Notes under the pieces: model-generated
The model's database searches: none
Told to the model about the DNA's origin: nothing
What the model saw: only the letters and a program-made list of their open reading frames with translations
Program-made: the position numbers and the translations under genes
Part shown: positions 1 through 7,305 of the stretch, piece after piece
Layout of the letters: each line of letters opens with the position of its first letter
Position numbering within the stretch: position 1 is the stretch's first letter
Assembly: GCA_964446435.1 (NCBI GenBank)
Contig: CAYUOS010000021.1
Coordinates: 1 to 31,022, forward strand
Source of the DNA: SLNP01 sp964446435
GTDB taxonomy: Bacteria; Bacteroidota; Bacteroidia; Bacteroidales; VadinHA17
Reading direction: 5' to 3'
DNA length: 31,022 bases

Positions 1-2
1 CC

Positions 3-83
3 GATATCGGCTACGGCGAGTGGGGTGATTCAAAGCATTATGCCAGAAGAAAGGGTCTAATAAGCACCGGCATACCTGAATAA
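3..83 (+). CDS. 3' end of an unrecognised gene (partial)
   Basis: The window opens inside a reading frame that gives 26 residues and stops with TAA at 81-83. The visible tail begins DIGYGEWGDSKHYARR and ends in STGIPE. It is protein-like but too short to assign to a family. It converges on the minus-strand TM1266-type gene, whose stop lies 11 bp further on. A second frame is open to position 60, but its composition is less convincing. No function is proposed. Confidence 0.4.
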   Translation, partial: DIGYGEWGDSKHYARRKGLISTGIPE

Positions 84-94
84 ATCAAGGGCTG

Positions 95-628
95 CTACTT
101 TCCGAATACCATCCTTCTTACAATACAGCTATTGAGCGAACGAAGGTCTGCTTCCAGCCTGTACATCTCTTCCTCAATTCCGGCAAGCTCGAGTATTATC
201 AGGCCGGCAGGTTCGCCGAAATGTCTCTCATTGACACCAAGTCTTGTACGTATTGAGCAGCCATACATTGTGAGAAGCCTCTGCACCTCCTTTGAATTGG
301 CGCTGCCATTACTGACAAGAACGCCAAGTATCCTCACCCCGGCGGGGGCATTTTCTTTGCTCTCCTCAGATTCAGACCCTTCGCTGAAGTCCATCTCCTT
401 AACCTCTATTCCGCCGATGGCCTGAAGCTCCTCAGACATCTCCTTCCATTCAGCAGGATCACCCTTGAGGTGCAGCAGAATGAAGCCCTCACGGCTGCAA
501 ACTCCGTCGTTGAGTTCATGAAAGCCAAGCCTGGTGGTTATCAGGCCGGCATATTTAGACAATACATCCTGTGTAAATCCTGTCTCCTTAATGCGGTCGA
601 CTACTCTGATACCTATTATTCTGATCAT
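95..628 (-). CDS. Tandem-duplicated TM1266-type [FeFe]-hydrogenase system regulator
   Basis: This 177-residue protein has two homologous halves, about residues 1-80 and 97-176, joined by a Ser/Glu-rich acidic linker (about 81-95). Each half carries the same pattern: a first strand (MIRIIGIRVVD versus VRILGVLVSNG), then a TRLG motif (TTRLGFHE versus RTRLGVNE), then a hydrophobic strand (GFILLHL versus GLIILEL) and a closing V-x-x-M strand. This resembles the small ACT/NikR-C-like proteins called iron-only hydrogenase system putative regulator (TM1266 family), which are normally a single domain of about 80 residues. It lies 20 bp downstream of hydG on the same strand, the usual setting for the family. 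The biochemical role of the family is not established. The fusion could form an intramolecular version of the usual dimer. Confidence 0.8.
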   Translation of the reverse strand: MIRIIGIRVVDRIKETGFTQDVLSKYAGLITTRLGFHELNDGVCSREGFILLHLKGDPAEWKEMSEELQAIGGIEVKEMDFSEGSESEESKENAPAGVRILGVLVSNGSANSKEVQRLLTMYGCSIRTRLGVNERHFGEPAGLIILELAGIEEEMYRLEADLRSLNSCIVRRMVFGK

Positions 629-648
629 CTTTCCGGTGGTTCAAACTG

Positions 649-2073
649 TTAAAAATAGAGATCCCTCTCCCCTGCCTTAATCTTCTCGATCCGATTGAGT
701 GTTGCCTCGGCAACACCTGACTCCAGGGCCTTCACCTCCCTTTCGATGGCTTCCCACCCCTTGGCAGCAAGCTCAGGCCCTGCATAATCACATATATATT
801 CCGAGAGTGTCAGTATGGCATTCGGAGTGCAGAACCTCTTTATGAATCCGGGAACCGAGAACTCCATGAAATGCTCACCTGTCCGGCCCATACGGTAGCA
901 TGATGTGCAGAATGACGGCAGGTAACCTGTCGATAACAGTTCATCGATAACCTCTGCGAGTGATCTTTCGTCGGCAATCTTGAACTGCTCCTTGTTAAGG
1001 TTCTGTCTCTCGTTCTTGATATCTGAGTAAGATCCAAGCTCTATCTTTGTCCCTCCGTCTATCTGTGAGACACCGAATCTGAGAACCTCCCTTCTGACAG
1101 CGGGATCTTCCCTTGCTGTTAGTATCAGGCCTGTATAAGGTACCGCAAGTCTCAGAATGGCAACGAGTTTGGTAAAATCTGCATCGCTTACCATATATCT
1201 GTCATCCATCTCAAGCATTGCCGCGTCCTTTATACGGGGAAAACTGATTGTATGCGGGCCTACATTATAGCAAGCCTCAAGATGGTTGGTATGTCTTACA
1301 AGCCCCAATACCTCAAACCTCCAGTCATATAGACCGAAGAGGGCCCCTATGCCAACATCATCTATTCCTGCTTCCTGAGCACGATCAAGAGACGTAAGGC
1401 GCCATTCGTAATCTGCCTTCTTTCCACCAAGGTGATACCATGTGTAAGCCTCCGGGTGGTATGTCTCCTGGAATACCTGGTAGGTACCTATGCCTGATTT
1501 TCCAATTGTTCTGAAACCATCAATGTCGAAGGGGGCAGCATTGATGTTAACCCTCCTGATCTCTCCCTGTCCCTTTTTTACACCATAAACCAGGTTTACC
1601 GTATGGGCGATGTACTCAGGTGAGTAATCCTTGTGCTCGCCATATACAAGTATTAAGCGTTTCTGCCCATTGTCCTCAAGTGCTTCCACTTCCCTTACAA
1701 TATCCTCATCAGAAAGGGTTTTCCTCATTGCATTCAGGTTTGAAGCCCTGAACCCGCAGTATTTACAATTGTTACTGCACCTGTTTCCAACATAGAGCGG
1801 GGCAAAAAGCACAATACGGTTGCCATAAACCTTCTCCTTGAGCTCCCTGGCTCCGGCTTTTATCTCTTCAATAAGGTCTGCATCGGTGGTGTTCACCAGC
1901 ACCGCTGTCTCTTCGAGCGTGAGCCTGTTCTTAGCCAGCGATTTTGCAATCACCTCCCTCACCCTTTTCCTGTCAGGCCTGACTTCATTGATTAATCTCC
2001 ATATCTCATCAGGGTCGATGAACGGTTGCATTCTCCTGTCGGGAATGCTTAGCTTTTCGGGATAGAATTTCAT
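649..2073 (-). CDS. hydG: [FeFe]-hydrogenase maturase HydG, radical-SAM tyrosine lyase
   Basis: HydG cleaves tyrosine with S-adenosylmethionine to p-cresol and dehydroglycine and converts the latter to CO and cyanide on an Fe-S cluster. This supplies the Fe(CO)2CN synthon of the H-cluster. The radical-SAM CX3CX2C motif is visible at C99, C103 and C106, and the C-terminal CX2C that holds the auxiliary cluster at C389 and C392 (FCTSCYRMGRTG). The length of 474 aa is normal, and the catalytic motifs look intact. It starts 62 bp downstream of the ribF paralogue, with a candidate promoter in the gap, and is followed by the TM1266-type gene. The partner maturases HydE and HydF are not in the window. 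Its presence implies that at least some H-cluster is assembled in this organism. Confidence 0.96.
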   Translation of the reverse strand: MKFYPEKLSIPDRRMQPFIDPDEIWRLINEVRPDRKRVREVIAKSLAKNRLTLEETAVLVNTTDADLIEEIKAGARELKEKVYGNRIVLFAPLYVGNRCSNNCKYCGFRASNLNAMRKTLSDEDIVREVEALEDNGQKRLILVYGEHKDYSPEYIAHTVNLVYGVKKGQGEIRRVNINAAPFDIDGFRTIGKSGIGTYQVFQETYHPEAYTWYHLGGKKADYEWRLTSLDRAQEAGIDDVGIGALFGLYDWRFEVLGLVRHTNHLEACYNVGPHTISFPRIKDAAMLEMDDRYMVSDADFTKLVAILRLAVPYTGLILTAREDPAVRREVLRFGVSQIDGGTKIELGSYSDIKNERQNLNKEQFKIADERSLAEVIDELLSTGYLPSFCTSCYRMGRTGEHFMEFSVPGFIKRFCTPNAILTLSEYICDYAGPELAAKGWEAIEREVKALESGVAEATLNRIEKIKAGERDLYF

Positions 2074-2110
2074 TATAAATTATAAATAGGTATTGGAAAC
2101 AAATTGAAAT

Positions 2111-2118
2111 CAAAGATA
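2111..2118 (-). promoter_or_regulatory. Candidate Bacteroidota -7 element upstream of hydG
   Basis: Read on the minus strand this is TATCTTTG, a full match to the Bacteroidota -7 consensus TAnnTTTG, 37 bp before the hydG ATG. No clear -33 TTTG was found at the usual spacing. It suggests hydG can be transcribed separately from rex-ribF. Confidence 0.35.
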
Positions 2119-2135
2119 GAAAAAGTGATTCTCTC

Positions 2136-3059
2136 TCAGAAAATAAGATCGTCTATATCATTATAGGCTGTCATTAACCGGGCGGCGGGATCTTTTGCAC
2201 CTGACACACTCTGCAGGTCTGCTATCTTCTTGTGAAAGAACAGGGTGAGCTTCTTTCCCGGAATGGTCTTGTCATAATCAAAGAGATGGATCCTTATCCT
2301 TCTCTCCATCGGCAAGTCATTGTCTATTACCACCATAGCCCTTGAATAGAAAGCCTCCCCTGCAGCCGTAACGGCATATATTCCAGAGGCAGGAGTCTGC
2401 TTCGTCTCTTCGGTTACCGGTATATCGCACATCGCAAGTCCAGAACCGTAGATATCTTCAACCGTCGGTCTGGCTCTGCCAATTATGATATAGTAATGGT
2501 CGAGATATGCATTTGCCCTCTGGATGTAACCCTCTGAAAGTGCCTCCCTTATCTTGGTAGAGCTTACAATCTCATTCTGTACCTCCTGCATCGGTATCTC
2601 TTCAGCATCAAAGCCATATTTTCCACGCAGGTCCCATAGCTGCCTGTAATCACCCTGCTGGTTGAAACCGAAGTGGTGGTTATGCCCTACCACCACTACC
2701 CTTGCCTTAAGTATTCCATGAAGATACCTCTCCACGAACTCTTCACTCGTTGTTCTTGAAAACTCTTTCGTGAACTCAATTATTATTACATTTTTCAGAC
2801 CTGCCTTGCGCAAAAGCTCGATCTTCTCCTCCTGAGAACTTATCAGCCGCAGACCCTTTCCGGCAGATTCAGGGTAAAGAACAACCCTGGGATGAGGGTG
2901 AAATGTGATTAGTACCGACTCACCATCAACCTCCCTGGCCAGTTTGTTGAGCCTGTCGAGAATTGTCTTGTGGCCGATATGGACCCCATCGAAAGTACCC
3001 GTGGTTATAACTGCGTTCCTGATTCCCCTGGCGGCTTCAAAGCTTCTGTATACCTTCAT
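2136..3059 (-). CDS. RibF-like FAD synthetase with degenerate riboflavin-kinase domain
   Basis: The N-terminal nucleotidyltransferase half looks functional. It has GTFDGVHIGH at 21-30, HPHPR at 54-58, and the SSTKIREAL signature at 166-174, as in bacterial RibF proteins that adenylylate FMN to FAD. The C-terminal half (about 185-307) keeps the fold landmarks GIYAV (226-230), the IHLFDYD strand (257-263) and GKKLTLFF. However, where RibF has the riboflavin-kinase signature GFPTAN, this protein reads GSGLAMCDIP (206-214), and the usual N-I-G-x-R-P-T stretch reads VVIDND. ATP and Mg binding by the kinase half is therefore doubtful. The ATG overlaps the rex stop codon by 4 bp (ATGA), indicating translational coupling. 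A paralogue dedicated to this redox locus is the simplest reading; a housekeeping ribF should exist elsewhere. Confidence 0.82.
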   Translation of the reverse strand: MKVYRSFEAARGIRNAVITTGTFDGVHIGHKTILDRLNKLAREVDGESVLITFHPHPRVVLYPESAGKGLRLISSQEEKIELLRKAGLKNVIIIEFTKEFSRTTSEEFVERYLHGILKARVVVVGHNHHFGFNQQGDYRQLWDLRGKYGFDAEEIPMQEVQNEIVSSTKIREALSEGYIQRANAYLDHYYIIIGRARPTVEDIYGSGLAMCDIPVTEETKQTPASGIYAVTAAGEAFYSRAMVVIDNDLPMERRIRIHLFDYDKTIPGKKLTLFFHKKIADLQSVSGAKDPAARLMTAYNDIDDLIF

Positions 3060-3715
3060 TTTGGGAGATTCTGCTTTTTGTTTTCTTTAACGTAGTAGGC
3101 AACTTTCTCAAGCGAGGTTATCATATCATACTCTTCAAGGTGTATTCCTGCCGGAACATTTACCGGAACAGTTGTGAAATTGAGTAAACCCTTTACGCCA
3201 TGCCTGACTGTCTCCTCAGTCACCTCCCTTACATTTTCCGGGGGTACCGTAAGAATTGCGATTGAAATGCCCAATTCCCTTATTACCTCACCCATCGATG
3301 CAGCTTCATAACACTTCACACCCGATATTACCTTGTTCACCTTGGCAGGGTCATTGTCAAATGAAGCTATGATATTGAGTCTCGACCTCTTCCCCTTGAA
3401 GTATCCGGTTATAGCCCTTCCCAGGTTACCCATTCCGACGATGCAAACATTCAGCCCCTCGTCAGAATCTATTATAGATCCGATTGTATCGATCAGTTCC
3501 CTGACATCATAACCCTTCTTCAGAATGCTTGAATACCCTATCAGCATCAGATCTCGCCTCACCTGCACGGCAGTAATGTGAAGCATTGAGGCAAGCTCAT
3601 GGGAGTAGATGTAATTCCGGTTCTCCTTAAGGCAAACCAGCAGGGTTCTTCTGTATTCACTGAGCCTCTCTATTGTTTTACCGGGTAACTTCATGTTTCG
3701 CACCATCGTGGACAA
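3056..3715 (-). CDS. rex: Redox-sensing transcriptional repressor Rex
   Basis: Rex reads the NADH/NAD+ ratio and represses fermentative and hydrogen-related genes when NADH is low. The 219-residue protein has an N-terminal winged helix (about 10-70) containing ELASMLHITAVQVRRDL, followed by a Rossmann domain with the NAD-binding GMGNLG loop at 94-99 and the acidic strand end SFDNDP at 118-123. Start choice is uncertain among M1, M4 and M8. It sits between a receiver-histidine kinase and a ribF paralogue inside the hydrogenase locus. Rex-like boxes lie upstream of the segment containing it (5299-5316) and in the hydC/ferredoxin divergent gap (11502-11536), so autoregulation and control of the locus are likely but inferred. 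Confidence 0.93.
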   Translation of the reverse strand: MSTMVRNMKLPGKTIERLSEYRRTLLVCLKENRNYIYSHELASMLHITAVQVRRDLMLIGYSSILKKGYDVRELIDTIGSIIDSDEGLNVCIVGMGNLGRAITGYFKGKRSRLNIIASFDNDPAKVNKVISGVKCYEAASMGEVIRELGISIAILTVPPENVREVTEETVRHGVKGLLNFTTVPVNVPAGIHLEEYDMITSLEKVAYYVKENKKQNLPK

Positions 3716-3732
3716 GTTTTTGAATTTAAATT

Positions 3733-4872
3733 CTAATTGCCAGGCTTATTCATTATCCTGGGAAGCTTAACGGTAAAAGTTGATCCTATGTCAGGGGTTG
3801 ACTCGACATCTATCGTGCCATTGTACAGTTCAACAACCTTCCTCACAATGCTCAATCCCAGGCCACTTCCGGTGATATCCCTGGTCTTGTCATTCTTTAT
3901 CCTCACAAACTCATCAAAGAGTTTATCCATGTCAGACTCCTTTATGCCGATGCCGGTATCGGTAAAAACCACAGAGACATTCTCTCCACAGCCGTTGATG
4001 GTTATCTCAACGAATCCCTTCTCAACGTTGTACTTGACAGAGTTTGAAAGCATATTATTGAAGATGATTTCCATGTCATCAGGGTCGGCAATCACTATCG
4101 AGTTGCAGTTTACAGTAAGATTAATGGTTATGTCTTTCTGTATCGCGTATGGCTGAACCGTTACAATTGCGTTCGAGGCAATCTCTCTCAGGTCAACCTC
4201 CTGCATCTTCTCCTCCCTCCTCTCAAGCCTTATCTTGGTAAAATCGAGAAGATCCATTATGAGGTTCCTCATACCCTGTATCCTCTGCAGCGACCTGTCG
4301 ATCGGAATGGTATAATCGTCAATAAGCTCCCCGGCCTGCTTCTCCTGCATCATACGCAGGTATCCCTCAATGGCGTTGAGAGGCGCTTTCAGTTCATGTG
4401 AGAGCACCGACAGAAACTGGAACCTGATCTTTTTGCCCTCCTCCTTCAGTCTGTGGGTTATCCTTCTGAGGTATTGCTGCTTGGTTATATTCTCAATGCT
4501 CGACTTCAATTCCTGCGGGGTGAAGGGCTTGGGAATAAAGTCGGTCGCACCATACCTTGTAGCTCTTATTGCGACATCAATAGAGGCATAAGAGGTTATC
4601 ATCGCAACTACTATCTCGTAGTTCTTTCGCTTGACATACTCAAGCACTTCAACACCCTGAATTCCCGGAAGCTTGTTGTCGAGAAGCATAATGTCAGGCA
4701 TTTCCCTCTCAAGTATCTCTATGCCCTCCTCACCGGTGGCTGCCTCTAACACCTCAAATGTATAATCTTCCTCCATGAACGGGTATGTCACATGGAAATT
4801 CTTCAGTATCCTTGTCACGCCCGACCTGATGCCGGGTTCGTCATCTACAACGAGAATCTTCAGTACTGCCAT
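3733..4872 (-). CDS. Receiver-histidine kinase hybrid (REC-HisKA-HATPase)
   Basis: The 379-residue soluble protein starts with a receiver domain. Acidic residues D10 and D11 precede the likely phosphoacceptor D65 (LLDNKLPG), with K115 in FIPKPF. A short coiled linker (about 125-150) leads to HisKA with the H-box SHELKAPLNAIEGY (H159), and then to an HATPase with DTGIGI and GSGLGLSIV. No membrane segment or sensor domain is present, so input must arrive by phosphotransfer to D65. A likely source is the H-cluster-domain kinase encoded upstream. The stop of the preceding receiver gene is only 1 bp from this start, and rex follows 17 bp downstream. The final phosphoacceptor is not in the window. 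Confidence 0.92.
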   Translation of the reverse strand: MAVLKILVVDDEPGIRSGVTRILKNFHVTYPFMEEDYTFEVLEAATGEEGIEILEREMPDIMLLDNKLPGIQGVEVLEYVKRKNYEIVVAMITSYASIDVAIRATRYGATDFIPKPFTPQELKSSIENITKQQYLRRITHRLKEEGKKIRFQFLSVLSHELKAPLNAIEGYLRMMQEKQAGELIDDYTIPIDRSLQRIQGMRNLIMDLLDFTKIRLERREEKMQEVDLREIASNAIVTVQPYAIQKDITINLTVNCNSIVIADPDDMEIIFNNMLSNSVKYNVEKGFVEITINGCGENVSVVFTDTGIGIKESDMDKLFDEFVRIKNDKTRDITGSGLGLSIVRKVVELYNGTIDVESTPDIGSTFTVKLPRIMNKPGN

Positions 4873-4873
4873 C

Positions 4874-5269
4874 CTATAGTTTTAATAGTTTCATTATTTC
4901 CTGATCGAGCTGCTCAGGCCTTATGCCTTTCTCAAGATATCTGTCAGCCCTTATCCAGGCTCTTTCCTGTTCTGAACTGAGGCCGAATGACATTCCTGTT
5001 TCATGCGATACAGCTGTTGCGAGTATTACAGGGACATCGGGATATCTCCTCTTAAGCTTGTAACATAGAATAAACCCACTGTCATCATTCTCCATCATAA
5101 GATCAAAAACGGCTATGTCGGGCTTAACCCTGGCCAGAAGCGACTCGGCTTCTGCCTGGCTGTCAACGGATATTGTCTTGTAGCCTGCAGCTTCAAGACC
5201 CCTCACCATCTGATAAAGATAGTCAGGGTCGTCATCTGCAATAAGCACGGTTATCTCATTTTTTCTCAT
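4874..5269 (-). CDS. Stand-alone response regulator receiver domain
   Basis: This is a 131-residue single receiver domain with acidic residues D12-D14, phosphoacceptor D56 in IAVFDLMM and the conserved Lys in EKGIRPEQL. Nothing resembling a DNA-binding or enzymatic output domain follows. It is the first gene after the 62-bp gap that separates it from the H-cluster-domain kinase and that contains a Rex-like box. It is followed after 1 bp by the receiver-histidine kinase. Its likely job is as a phosphate shuttle or competitor in a relay, like the small CheY/Spo0F-type receivers. That role is inferred from domain content and gene order. Confidence 0.9.
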   Translation of the reverse strand: MRKNEITVLIADDDPDYLYQMVRGLEAAGYKTISVDSQAEAESLLARVKPDIAVFDLMMENDDSGFILCYKLKRRYPDVPVILATAVSHETGMSFGLSSEQERAWIRADRYLEKGIRPEQLDQEIMKLLKL

Positions 5270-5298
5270 AACAGTCTTAATAATATTTTATATAACAC

Positions 5299-5316
5299 CT
5301 GTTAACCTGTTGACAG
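5299..5316. promoter_or_regulatory. Candidate Rex operator upstream of the receiver-rex segment
   Basis: CTGTTAACCTGTTGACAG matches the Rex consensus TTGTTAANNNNTTAACAA at 11 of the 14 specified bases. It lies 30 bp upstream of the receiver start in the 62-bp gap, in the operon segment that contains rex. The match partly reflects a direct repeat (ACCTGTTA/ACCTGTTG), so chance is not excluded. Confidence 0.35.
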
Positions 5317-5331
5317 TTTGTCACCACCCGG

Positions 5332-7293
5332 TCACTCTTTCCTTCGGGGCAGTATTATCCTGAATGTTGTCCCGGTAGGTCCCGCCTCCTTATCGTTGTT
5401 TGATTCAATCGTTATCTGACCCTTGTGCATCTTAACAATCCCATATGCTGTCGCCAGTCCCAGGCCTGTACCTATACCAATTCCCTTGGTTGTAAAGAAG
5501 GGCTCAAATACCTTGGCTCTGTCCTCTGGCTTTATACCTGTACCGTTGTCGGAAATGATGAAGCTTACATCACCCAGGGTATCTTCCAGGTTCAGGTTGA
5601 TAACCCCTCCCTGCGGCATGGCGTCGAATGAGTTCTTTACCATGTTTGTGATTACCTGGGTCATCTGTTCGACATCAAGCATAAGGTTCGGGTTGGTGGT
5701 GCCATCATTTATCTTCACCTCAATATTCTCAGGGATTATCAGGCTGGAGAGACTTTGCTCCATCAGCTCCCTTGCGTTGACAGTCTGGTAGTTAACCTGG
5801 TTCTTCCTGGCAAAGTTAAGCAATCCGGCTACTATCTTCTTGCAGCGACCTGCCTGCTCTGCAATCAGTTTAAGGTCCTCTCTTATTGCCTCATCATTTT
5901 CAGTCTCTTCCAGCAGGATATTACTGTACATAATAACCACACCTAGGGGGTTGTTAAGTTCATGAGCGATTCCGGCTGATAGTTGGCCCATGTGGGCAAG
6001 CTTCTCAGACTGCTTCAGCGCCTGCTGCATCGTTGAAAGCTTCTCATTGGTAAGGGCGAGGTCATTCACTGATTTATGAAGCTTCTCAATGGTATATGGA
6101 AGGCACATCTCAATTTCAGCCAATCCGTGCTTTATTGCAGCCGCATGTTCAACGCATGTCTCATAACCGCAGGCCCCACAATCAAGATGGTCTTTCTCAC
6201 TGAACTTACCCATTGCAGCCAGAACCTCCTTAAGATCGTCATCAGACGGAAAGTGCCTTCTGTGATCATCGGGCCTGTGCCTGACATAAAAGTCAAGCTT
6301 CGAGAATTCAGCTATATTCTTTTCCCACTCCGCGATGTCGAAATTATCCATCTTGCTCTGTGCATACTTACTTACCAGGGCTCTCCGGTTATACTGCTTT
6401 CCCTTCCTCGAAATTCCCGGACCCATAATGCATCCCTCACAACACAGCAATTCGAGGTGCTGGTTGATCATGCCGGCCTCAAATTCCTTTATTGCTTCCT
6501 GGAAATCTATTCTTCCCTCTGCTGCTATTATATTGCCGGTAATTGCATCATCATTTATGCCTGCTGTCTGCAGAAGTCCTCTGGTAACAGGAAAAATGGC
6601 GCCTTTTCCGCCAAGGGGCGGATCAAATTCTGAAGGCTCTATATTTTCGTGCGTTATGCCCTTCTCCTCAAACATCTCCCTCAGCTCAATAAAGGTAATG
6701 GCCACATCGAGTTCGCTTGATTCAGACTTCTTTGCAACGCATGGACCGATGAATACCACCGGCACATCAGATCCATACTTCTTCCTTATAACCTTCACCG
6801 TGGCTGCCATCGGTGAAACCAGCGGTGCGAGGTGACCGACCAGATTAGGGTGATAGTACCTGATGAAGTTTACTATTGAGGGACAATCAGATGATATATA
6901 TGTCTTACCTGCTGATGAAGAGAGCAAATCCTTATAGCCCGCCGCAATCAGGTCTGCCCCGAAAGAAACCTCGGCCACATACCTGAAGCCAAGTGCCCTT
7001 ACCATGCCAACCAATTGCCTGTGATTATCGAGTTCCTGAAAATCTGCCGGAAAACTTGGTGCAATTATAGCTGCAGCCTTATCAGACGACTCAAGAATCC
7101 TGTTAACCCTGTCGGTGGTTTTCAGGAATACTTTTGCTCCCTGGCTGCACACCTTTGTACAGTTGCCGCACGCTATGCATCTCTCTTCTATCACCTCCGC
7201 CTGACCCCCGACTATCCTTATAGCCTTCGCAGGGCACTCCCTAACGCAGGTGTAGCAGGTACGGCATAACTCTTTTATAGTGAAAACCAGCAT
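5332..7293 (-). CDS. H-cluster-domain sensor histidine kinase (group C-like [FeFe] hydrogenase)
   Basis: Domains in order: two [4Fe-4S] motifs (C10, C13, C16, C20 and C39, C42, C45, C49); an [FeFe]-hydrogenase H-domain (about 70-330); a four-Cys Fe-S domain (C372, C375, C380, C397); a coiled coil (about 400-430); and HisKA-HATPase with H444 in GIAHELNNPLG, N554, SDNGTGI and TGLGLA. H-domain ligand cysteines are visible: L1 SSDCPSI (C137), L2 GPCVAKK (C185, K188) and L3 LLCCEGC (C284, C288). The position of the catalytic proton-relay cysteine is D136. This architecture fits sensory [FeFe] hydrogenases, here fused directly to the kinase. It starts 12 bp after hydA and is followed by two receiver-containing proteins, so it probably reports H2 or redox state into that relay. 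Signal and target are unproven. Confidence 0.9.
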   Translation of the reverse strand: MLVFTIKELCRTCYTCVRECPAKAIRIVGGQAEVIEERCIACGNCTKVCSQGAKVFLKTTDRVNRILESSDKAAAIIAPSFPADFQELDNHRQLVGMVRALGFRYVAEVSFGADLIAAGYKDLLSSSAGKTYISSDCPSIVNFIRYYHPNLVGHLAPLVSPMAATVKVIRKKYGSDVPVVFIGPCVAKKSESSELDVAITFIELREMFEEKGITHENIEPSEFDPPLGGKGAIFPVTRGLLQTAGINDDAITGNIIAAEGRIDFQEAIKEFEAGMINQHLELLCCEGCIMGPGISRKGKQYNRRALVSKYAQSKMDNFDIAEWEKNIAEFSKLDFYVRHRPDDHRRHFPSDDDLKEVLAAMGKFSEKDHLDCGACGYETCVEHAAAIKHGLAEIEMCLPYTIEKLHKSVNDLALTNEKLSTMQQALKQSEKLAHMGQLSAGIAHELNNPLGVVIMYSNILLEETENDEAIREDLKLIAEQAGRCKKIVAGLLNFARKNQVNYQTVNARELMEQSLSSLIIPENIEVKINDGTTNPNLMLDVEQMTQVITNMVKNSFDAMPQGGVINLNLEDTLGDVSFIISDNGTGIKPEDRAKVFEPFFTTKGIGIGTGLGLATAYGIVKMHKGQITIESNNDKEAGPTGTTFRIILPRRKE

Positions 7294-7305
7294 ATCTCGT
7301 CTCCT

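Noticed and set aside
1..60. Alternative frame at the left edge ending at position 60
   Set aside because: Low-complexity Ala/Ser/Ile composition and a shorter run. The frame ending at 83 looks more protein-like.
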